From: Hydractinia symbiolongicarpus
Taxonomy: Eukaryota > Cnidaria > Hydrozoa > Anthoathecata > Hydractiniidae
Assembly: GCF_029227915.1 (NCBI RefSeq)
Contig: NC_079877.1
Location: 13,083,351 to 13,143,350 of the forward strand
Reading direction: 5' to 3'
Length of the DNA: 60,000 nucleotides
The notes under the pieces were generated by a model. The model was not told the origin of the DNA. It saw nothing but the letters and a program-made list of their open reading frames with translations, and searched no databases. Both the position numbers and the translations under genes were made by a program. Positions 34,805-45,600 of this stretch are shown here, piece after piece (position 1 is the first letter of the stretch; every line of letters begins with the position of its first letter).

Positions 34805-36650
34805 TGTTGAAGCTTTACAGTTGTTGTAATTTTGTTAGATAGATTGTAAAAATGTATAAAAAAGGTGGGTGTTTTGAGGAAATTTATTTTCAAGGAAGTT
34901 TATTTTCAAAAAATTTTTCCTGAAAGATAGTTTTCACAAAAATTAATTCCTTTTTTTATATAATAAGCATTTTCTTTCTTACGTGTGGATGTCCATTCAT
35001 TTAAAAATTAAAAATTTTATGATCCTTAGATACAAACAATTTCTTTATGTAGACACAAGATCATTACACAACATGTAAATCTGATGTGCATGCAAAGGTA
35101 CTTTTGAGAACTACTTTATATTTAATGCAACCACAATAGTGTCAAGTTAACACCTATTGTAAAGAAGTATTTACATGAGCACTGTTAACCATGTCGACCA
35201 ACAACTTCATGGATTTTACCACAAAGCTAAGAAGTCTACAAAAAGTTAACATTTTAGGTTATTTTTGTAAACTAAAGGTGACCGGTGGATAAATCCATGG
35301 ATTCACCTTTCTTTATTTACTGAATTTTACTACTTTTGTTACCATTTTGGGTGACAGACAAACATATACCAGTATTATGAGGGTGTGCAGTGCACACAAA
35401 ATTTTTAAGGTATTCACAAGGTATATAATATCACTTTTTGTCATTCATGCATAACATCACATAAATTATTAGTTACATTGACACTACAAATGTTTTTAAA
35501 TCTGTTTGCCATATCGGATAACACATACTACCCACTGACTGGGCGACATTTCTCAGAAAACTAGAAAGCTACCAAAAGGGAAAAATATCAAGGGCCTTAA
35601 AGGTTTGTCATATTTGCCATACCCATACCTTGTGAACTACCAAAGGAAAACCTAAAAAAACAAGCAAACGTAGATAATTTATGACCTTCAGAAACTGGAT
35701 TGCACCCTAACACCCTAGCACCCTTTAAATGGTATATAACAAATTAAATGATGCCACAACTGATTAAACACGAATATATAAACTTTGCTAGTTGCTTGTT
35801 ATTCAGAATTTTTTGACTGCATATGCTGACCAGTATATGTGTGATTATTTTTTATATACTAAATTAAAAGAATAAGTTTATTTTAGAATGTACTTTTAAG
35901 TGGTGCTCTTTGTGATCCATAATAATACATCTTGCATGAATTTTTGAATTTGTTTTGTTTAGGCGATTCCCTGGGAAATAAAGTAAAAATTCTTAGTAAG
36001 GGTTAAATAGATCTCTGAAATTCTTGTGGCTACAAACTTTGATAATGTTAGGTTTGCATTTTGACTCTTTAACGTCTTTTTAAAGGATTTTTTATTTAAA
36101 CCTGCAGCAAATTCAAATTTCAATAACTTCTGAAATACTAGCTCAGTTGTTGTTAGAAAAATTTATGCACTTTTTTTTTATTAGACAACCTAATAAATTT
36201 CACAAAGATGTCTTCGAAATTCAAAACGTTTTGCAACCTGTGCAATCCTCATAAGTAAAACTTGCATGTTATCGACTATTGTATTTATATGCTGGATAAT
36301 GTCAAAATATTGGCCAGAATCTTCACCAGTTAAGATTTTTTGCCAGTTTTAAATTTGCTGATCTCATGAGAAAATGCTGACATCAATTTTTTGTCTCATT
36401 TTAATATTGCCAAGACTTAGTAGGTAGGTAGTAGGTAGTACCCTGTCAGAATTTGTGGCATAATAAGTTCTACCTGTTTTCATTAAATTCAAAATAAGAG
36501 GGCAGCAACTAAAGCGAGCAGCAAAAAAGTACATCCCCATAATAATAGATGTTTTGTGCATTTAGAAGGGTAGTTTTTTTATGTATGATTTGCAAACTTT
36601 TAAACAGATGTTTATTTATACGCAGGCTGATTAAAAATAATTAAAAAAAA

Positions 36651-39600
36651 ATGTCAAGCATGGACAGTGGAAGTGAGGATGAGTTTTATGATGCTACAGA
36701 AGAATTATCCCCCAAAAAGTATGTTATTTGTTGTTTTAATGTAAACTTGACAAATGTGTGTAAAAGACAAAAGTGTTGAATCCGAAATAAAATAGTTCAC
36801 TGTTTTATATTTAGATCAGTCAAAGGACCTAATAAAAGCGAGGTATGAGTGAAAATTTTTAAAACCTTTATTTTTATTTTTATTGTAATTTAAATTGATC
36901 AATTAATTTAAGCAACTAACTTTGTTTTTTGAGAAATCTTTCTTATTCAGTGCTTTTCTTGAGTTGTTTAACAATACCTCTATACATAGGTTTACACATT
37001 GTTACTTACAATTCTTAGTGCCAGTTATATAATCACTTTGGATTTCAAACCTGCTTATCTTTTCTTTCTACGCAATGTGTATTTAGACCAATGAAAGTTG
37101 ATTATTTGTTTGCATGATAACCTTAAAACAAAATGCACAATGCGTTTTATTCTGCTTTAAAATGCAAATGTGCCTGCACTTTTTGAACTTAAAGGCCACA
37201 TTTTTAATTTTTTTTCTTTTAAAACAGGAAAAAAATTTTAATACTGGAATGAAAATGATGGAAAATAGCAGAGGTGCACTTTTTTGAATACAAAATCAAC
37301 AAACATGCCCAAAAAAGCTGAGTGCATGCATCCACACAAAACAGATAATCAATTTTCCTTGGCCTTGATTTTAAAATATTGTTTTAAAAAACATCATTTC
37401 CTTTAGCAAACGCCAGAAAATATAACTGAATCTAAAAATGACAAAAATAAGAATAACACAAGTGACAGTGATGATGGGCAGACTCCCAGAATACCAACAA
37501 CAGAACAATCAAATGAAACTCTTGAAATAGAGAGAGATAATATATTAATGAAGGACAATGAAATAGTTAATATACAAGTTCAGGAGCGTACTAAGATCAA
37601 CAATGTCTCTAAGCAACTTGAACAAATCAATATATCGAGAAGTACAGACACTTCCCTACTTGAAAAAAAATCAGAAGCTGACTTGAGTCTCGACAACAAC
37701 AGCACTTTAGGACCCGAAAATAAGCAGGATTCTACAAAAAGTAGTACAACTGTCAGTGAAAGTAACTTGATGGTAGAAAATTCATCACCACAGCCTGTTG
37801 CTCCACCAAGAAGAAAACGTAAACAAAAAAAGGAGATAAAACAAGTAAATTGGTTATTGTTTTTTAATATGTGATTTTTAATTTAGCTTAATAGAGGGGA
37901 ATTCTTTATTTTTTTTGTTAGTACTTCCATTAGAGGTATATAAACGATAGCCTAAGACAAAAAAATTATACAATCTTTCATGTTTATGCATGCTTAGTTT
38001 TTTATTGCTATTATGCAAGCATTATTTCCTTCTCACAAAATTCGAGCTCTTTTTTCGTCATATTACTTTGCTTTCAGGCAGAGAAAGTTGAAGTTAAAAT
38101 AAGCAATCCAGTTGACGACACAGATAAAGAAGTTGATAAATTCATGGATGTGGAAAAGAATGATGCTCCGTGTATTAAAGTCAGTCCAAGTACAAACGAG
38201 ATGACCCAAATTCTAGAAAGCGGGAACTCACTTGAAGTTGTTTTTAATAATGATCTGATGGCACGTAAGAGTGGAGGTAACAAACTATAGAAATAATAAC
38301 TGGTTTTAATGGTGCTGTTAGGTTATTTTTTTCATGTTTTTATGTTTAATTCTAGGCCCTTCAATGCCAAGTTCACCAGATAATCGCAATACAAAAAGTG
38401 GACTTGTTAGAGTTAATTCCATATCTGGAAGGCCACTCACAGATGCAGTAAGAATATTTTTTAAGAGTTAAAATGCATCCAGCTGATTTATGTTATCTGC
38501 ACTTCTCTAAACCGAAAGATCAACTTAATTTGATTGTCTATGATTTTCTAAATTGTATGTTTGCTTTTTATGAGTTTGGTTTTCATAGGAAATTCTGGAA
38601 CAAGTTGGTATTAAGAACTTAGATACAGGGGAAACAATTCCATTGTCGTTGGCTGAAGAAAAATTACCAGAATGCACCAACCCGTTAGCACTTCATATTC
38701 TTCGACTAGCTACGGAACAAAATAGGTACAAAAATTTGATAAGAAATTGAACTCCTTTGTAGCCTTTTTTTAAATACTGTATTGTGTGTTTGGCCACTGG
38801 TACTGGGTTTATCTTGCTAACAATCTGCTTACATACGAGCAGTTACTTTGAAACTATATAACAGTGCATATGCATAGAATGAATTATTTTTATAGTGGTA
38901 CAAATCTTGGAGATGATGATGAAGGCCATATGTCAGACACGTCAGTAGCATCAGGTGGAAGAGCACAAGGAAAACGGTAATTAAGTATATGTTTGAAAGT
39001 TTTGATTGCTGTAGATTGTGGTTTCAAATTGCCTTATTTCAATCATATCACAATAATTAAACAAAGTATGTAGTAAAAATAGCAATCAACCTTTGCATCA
39101 AAAGAAAGTTCTAAAGGCATTGATAGACATCTTAAAGTATAGGTTTGTCTAACTCAAACAAAAGACTTTTCGTGAAAGAATATTGAGAGTCATTAGGCTT
39201 ATACAAGTTTTTTTCAGGAAGATACTTGCAAGTGTGCAGTCATATATGTAATTTACCTTAGGAAGCTTTTTATACGAACATTTTTCATGTGCTATCAATA
39301 GCATGCCTTGATTAGTTTGCGTATATGCATGGTATAGCACATCTCCCAAAAAACTCTGCTCAAAGGTTTATAAAAGTGTTTTTAATTTCTTTTTGTGTCA
39401 AAAACCAAGTTTTAAATTTGGAACAAGATGACTAGTCCTGTAAAGTGTTAAAGTAAACGACAATTCTATACAAGTTTAGAAAAGCTATGGAACAATCGCT
39501 ACAATATTTTTTTAACTTGAGTAAAGAATAAAATTAACTATATCGCTTTTCTACCTTATTTTATTCCAGTAAAAAATTGAAGAAATTTCTTGGTAAAACA

Positions 39601-42600
39601 GTTGAAAAAATACGAGCAGTTGCCGATGAAGTGAAGGGTCAAGGTAAGATTAAAACAAAACTTTGTATGCACACCACAAGAATTTTTGATCAGTAATGCG
39701 TTATTCTTCCCTCTGAATTAACTGAACTAACCGGCTTAAGAATAATGCCACAATTTAACTTAATTTCATCACTAATAATATTTTTTAGGTAAACGAATGG
39801 ATGAATCATCATCAGAAGATGAAGAGCAACATTCAGATGATGGTGGTTACGTCAAGGTAAAAATGTCAGTTATTTGAACATGCACAATTTTTTCCATAGT
39901 GATGCTTTAAGTTATTTTTATTTATATTTTTATTTTATAGTTTAAGAATCATCGTGCCATTAAGGAACGACTTATGTTTAATAAAATTAAATTGCTACAA
40001 GACTTAAGTGGGGAACACATAGTAAGTAAATTTTTTTTGAGCACAATCTGTGATTATATTTGTATTTGCTAATTTTTGTTTTGTTTACATAGGGAGCTGT
40101 ATGGACAATGAAGTTCTCTCTGTGTGGAAAACTTTTGGTAAGATTAATTTATTCAAAAGTTTCTTTTTTAACTTTGTACACTTAAGTTTTTTGATGAACA
40201 TGATGGATTATACTAGAGCGACTTATAATCGGAAAAGACTGACTTTATTTTATAGTTAGGGAATTTATCAAATGTTTTTTAAAAGTCGAACAAGGGATTT
40301 TGTTCTATACAATTCAGCTATCAATTTGAGCACAAAATGCCTGATCATATACTAAAGTGTTATAATTATATAATAAAATTCAATAAAATTTGCAGAGGAA
40401 AGTAAGTTCACCAGCCAACCTGTGCTCTCGAGATTTAGTAGAAAATCTTTTATCTTGTTTAGGCTACAGATATCGTTTATTAATAGTTTTTCTTTCTTCC
40501 TTTTAGGCCACTGCTGGTCAAGACAATATAGTTGTAAGTTATTTAAATATATTTTTACACACATTCTGGTTTGTAATTAGTTTGTGAGAATTGCTTTTTT
40601 AAAGGATCCGAGTTTAATTTTATAATGCCTTCATGAGGTTTAGAACACTATGAATAACCAGATTTTCAAGATCAAAACAAGCAATTTTGATCCTTGCTAA
40701 ATTTTACATATATTGGTTTTGAAAAAAATTAATTTTCAGAGAGTCTGGGTGTTAAAAGAGTCTGCACCCAATTTTGAAGAAATGCGATTAAAATATTCTC
40801 GTCCAACAGGACGTACTTCACCAACTGGTTCAATGACATCAAGAACTTCAACAGCATCTACAGATGAGGATCCCCTTGTGGAGGATTTGCTGCGGGTTGG
40901 TAATTTTTCTTTTAACTGTCTAGAATTAGATGCTTATTTTGGTCTCAAGTAAAAGATTGGTTGCATTCCAATGCAGGCAGAACATTTTGATTTGTCATGA
41001 GACATCCAGATTTTTTAAAAAAATTGACTTTTGAAAATTGAATTTTCTGCCCTTTTAAGTGTTTTAGTCATGTATAAGCAGTTTTTAAAATAAGAATACT
41101 TACAGACACGTAAGGATCTGTTGCAAGAAAATGTTGCAAACTATGACTATAGAAGCAAAATTTTTTCCTCTTCAATCAGAAACCATGGTGGGACTGAAAA
41201 GTTTGCATTTTACCACTGTTTTTGTCTAGGCTGAATGGCTAATGGCTGGCTTTGTTTTTTTTTACTATTAAAACTATTGTTTTAAGTACGTTAAATATAT
41301 GATGAAATATACACATTGCTATTTTACATTTTGTCGAAAGGATTTGTCAATGTTTCCTTTGACAAATCTAAAAAGTTGAATAGGTCCAATTTTCTAATCC
41401 TTTTTCAACTAATGAAATCAAAAAAGTGTGATAAACTCGAATTCAACAATTCAACAAATTAAATTCTACTAAATTATTAGTTTATCACCTGCTTTAGTCA
41501 TTATTTACAGTCCTAGGTTTGTTTCATATACTTTCCTGAAGTATACCCTACCCTGACACCCATCCATCCCAAGTCTTATTTTTGCTAGTTTGTCTCTACA
41601 AGGAGTATGAAAGTATTTCTGTTTTTTCAACCAAGGCTATCATGTTACCCAATGTTTCTGGCCAAAAAAGCAACCGTAGTTATCTTAATATCAAATGTTT
41701 TATTCATTTTTGTTTGCATTAATAAGTCCTTGTAGTGTATGGCCATGTGCCAAATTATTTAAAAAAATAATTATATGCATCCTGTTTCATATCTTTATAG
41801 TTTTGTCTTTTTCCTTCCTCTTGTCGAACTTTGTTAAATTTTTAACATTTTTCATTACATTTACAGACTTTAATATTTTCATATTGTATAGATGTTTCTT
41901 TGTTTGTTTAAAAGTGTCAATATAAACAGCATTTTTACATAGAGAGTATATTTTATGGTGCTTTTACTTCTGCACTATAGTTCAACGTAGTGTTAAAGTG
42001 AATGCAAAAATAATTTATATCATTGATTGCAATATCTAAAGCTTTAAGAAGACTATTTTGTATGATAGGCACACGGAGAAGGCGATGACGAAAACGATGA
42101 AGGTCCATTTAGAAGAGTTCCATTTGTTTCTTATCATGGCCACACCTCAGATGTGCTTGATTTGTCATGGTCAAAGGTGAGTTGCTTATATCAAAATTGA
42201 ATGTGCTAGGGGGTATTTTTTTTGGTCCTGTCAACCAAACTAGAAATAAAGTTTGAATTTGAAAAGATGAGAATACAAACACATTTTCAAACATTGTCGA
42301 GTCTTTTTTCTATGTTTGTATGTGGATTTATCACAGGACATTTGCAGGTTGTTGCAGGTTAGCCTTAGAAATAATTACCGTTAAAAATTCTTAACAATTA
42401 GGATAATCTCTTGGGTTATTAGCTGTGTGCGACCAACTTTTTTGGTCCCTTAGATGACCTAGTGAACTATATATCTTGTAATTCACATATATAATAATAA
42501 ATTATTTCCAGGAATTATCATACAAAGTAAATTTGGTTATATTAGATACCAATTCTTCATTGTGTTTATTATTTATGTAAAGATTTTTTTTGTATATCTT

Positions 42601-45600
42601 TATTATTATATTTCAGAACTATTTCTTGCTGTCTTCTTCTATGGATAAAACAGTTCGGTAAGAAGTTTCTTTTCATAGAGATTTATCACAACTGATATTT
42701 TGGATTGTAAACAGTCATGAGTATTTTGCTGTCTTTTTCTTGTTATTTTTCGCAAATAAAATGCCTATAATGATTTAGGTTATGGCATATATCACGGCAA
42801 GAGTGTTTGTGTTGTTTTCAACATGTTGATTTTGTCACGGCTATTTGTTTTCACCCAAAGGTAAGAAAAACACCTGTTCTTTCGTTGTTGTTGTTGTTGA
42901 GAAAAACCATTTTGTTAACAACTTTGTTACAATATAAAAGTTTTATAGGTGCAGCAACTACTTTGTTATAATTTGTGATGTTAAAAGTTGATTGTTGTTT
43001 GTAACGCTTTTTAATTTTTGTCCCTTTATTATTTCTCCTCTTCTTAATTAGTGGTCATAAAGATTATACAGCTTTAGTGAGCACTTACAAATTTTAATTT
43101 TGTGTATTTTTTTGACAGGATGATCGGTATTTTCTAAGTGGATCATTAGATGGCAAAATCAGATTATGGAACATACCAGAAAAAAAAGTCGCGTTATGGA
43201 ACGAAATTGATGGCTCTGGTAAGCTATATTGTATTTGAATGGTAGAGATGCTTTCCTTTTTTCAGTTGACCGTGTTGGTCACAACTTGCCAGCCACCTGA
43301 CAAAACCTAATTTTTTTTAAAAAAAAGTTCTGCGATTTAAACTTGTATTTTAACAGACAACTTTGCTGCAAATTTTAAAATTGACCAAAGAAGCACAATG
43401 TTCTTCTGTTGCTTTAAAGACTTTTATGTGTGGTTACTTATATTGGTTTGACACCATATTCACTAGCAAGCAAAAAACTAAGGTGTTTTCTTCAAGTATG
43501 AACGATTCTTGGGTCTCCGTTGAATAAAATAAGATCAACGTGCATACATAGTTCAAGACATAGTTGTTTAGTTTTTAAGCCTAAAGCTGCATGAATTTAT
43601 GTTGTACTTATTGCTTTTCTTTCAAAAACGTTCAATCCTAAATTTGTGTTTTCAACAAGTATATAATACGATTATTTATTTCCTAGGTACTAGTCTCATC
43701 ACTGCTGCTAACTTTTGTCAAAATGGAAAGTTGGCAGTTGTAGGAACATATGATGGTCGTTGTATATTTTATGATACTGAAGTAGGTCATTTGTTTTTAA
43801 TTTGTGATTTCTACAATGTAGGTAATTTGGGAAGTATGCCAAGATGTGTTTTAAAGTGCTGTATATCTGCCCTATCTCTTATAATAATACGCTAAGTGTG
43901 TCCGTCTGTCTGTGACAGGCAAAGTTGATATCGTCATTTTCCTTTGATGTTGCCGAAAAATGCATGTCTAATATGTCAAATTTTCTGACGTTACGACGCG
44001 ACGAAAATAACACTACTTTAACGTCAATATCCTATATTAAATTAATGAAGCCATTACAGTGCACCTAAAACTTTGAGGCCAAATAACTTGGAAACGAGGT
44101 GGTGACGTCAATGATTTTTCACCGCGTGGGTAACTAGGGACCAACTAGGACCAATTTGGGTAATTTTCCCAAACCTGGGTCCCCGAATCCGTTTCGGAAT
44201 GGACGGGTTGATGACGTCATCGAAAAACCTTCAAATCCTAATATCTCTGCAACCGTTTACCAAAAGTACATGATCCTATACATTTTCTTAATCAGTACTT
44301 CAAGATCTATACGATGAAGGCAACAGGTATACGAATTTCTTAAAAAATTTTTTGGGTTCTGACGGTTCATTGCTGACGTCAGCAAAATTTTTAAAACCTT
44401 ATATCTCCTTAGGCGTTTGTCGAAAACATATGATCCTATACATTATTTTGACCAGTGTTTCAACCTCTACACATTACAGACAAAGAATAAACAAATCTCG
44501 CAATGTTTTTTTTATCTGCACTGCACTGCTGACGTCAGCAAAACATCAAAAACAACTTTCTTTTTATTGACCTTTTGCCAAGTGGATTTATCCACGGGCT
44601 TTATACACTAGTCTCTATAATAATACGCTAGGTGTGTCTGTCTGTGTGTCTGTGACAGGCAAAGTGGATGTCTTCATTTTCCTTTGATGTTGCCGAAAAA
44701 TGCATGTCTAATATGTTAAATTTTCTGACGTTACGACGCGACGAAAATAACACTACTTTAACGTCAATATCCTATATTAAATTAATGAAGCCATTACAGT
44801 GCACCTAAAACTTTGAGGCCAAATAACTTGGAAACGAGGTGGTGACGTCAATGATTTTTCACCGCGTGGGTAACTAGGGACCAACTAGGACCAATTTGGG
44901 TATTTTTCCCAAACCTGGGTCCCCGAATCCGTTTCGGAATGGACGGGTTGATGACGTCATCGAAAAACCTTCAAATCCTAATATCTCTGCAACCGTTTGT
45001 CAAAAATACGCGATCCTATACATTTTCTTGATAAGCGTTTTAAGACCTATACAATGAAGGCAGCAGGTATACAAATTTCTCAAAAAAAAATTTTGTCTTT
45101 ACGGGTCATTCCTGTTGCAGCAAAATTTTTAAACCCTCCTATCTCAATCACCGCTCATCAAAAGCACATGATCATATACATTTTCCTGATCAGCGCTTTA
45201 AGCTCTCCACAATAGAGGCAATGTGAAAACAAAATTCTAATTTTTTTTTGTGGATGGGTTGCTGACGTCATCTAAATTTTTATTCTGCCTCAGTGGATTT
45301 CTCCACGGGGCTTATCGACTAGTACTTCAATAAAAAGAAAGTAGTTTTTCAGCCTTTAAACTGACATTGTCCATGCGTTTTTTCAAAGATTAGAAACGAA
45401 TAATTGTGTTTTTTATTTTAACCATCTTCTGTTATCTCCTGTTATGAAATGTATTCATATGATTTATATGATTTAGCAAATTGCCCTGACTTTGAGTTTG
45501 TGAGTTATCTTCATACAAAGATATAGCACACTTAGTGCACAATGGGAATGTGGCTGTGACTTTAATTAAAAAACAACTTTATGCCCTCCGGTGGAGAACA

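Larger units (their letters stand above)
28418..36650. other. Intergenic region between head-to-head DNAH2 and WDR44
   Basis: About 8.2 kb without a convincing gene. It should contain both promoters and any 5'UTR exons, but I cannot place a start site. A CGCAG acceptor-like site just before the WDR44 ATG suggests an upstream 5'UTR exon there. Slightly less AT-rich patches occur at about 29930-30290 and 31960-32060. Repeat fragments, palindromes and a perfect foldback are listed separately. Confidence 0.6.

Noticed and set aside
34647-34893. Plus and minus ORFs sharing the same peptide
   Set aside because: Both are translations of the two arms of the perfect foldback, so the shared peptide is not evidence of coding.
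43599-43895. 98-codon ORF containing a WD-repeat-like peptide
   Set aside because: The genuine part is WDR44 exon 43687-43781; the rest is intron read-through.
44352-45215. Several 64-72-codon ORFs around DPIHYFDQ- and DPIHFLDK-like peptides
   Set aside because: They fall inside the repeated units of the Helitron-like elements, lack a replicase or helicase motif, and change frame between copies.
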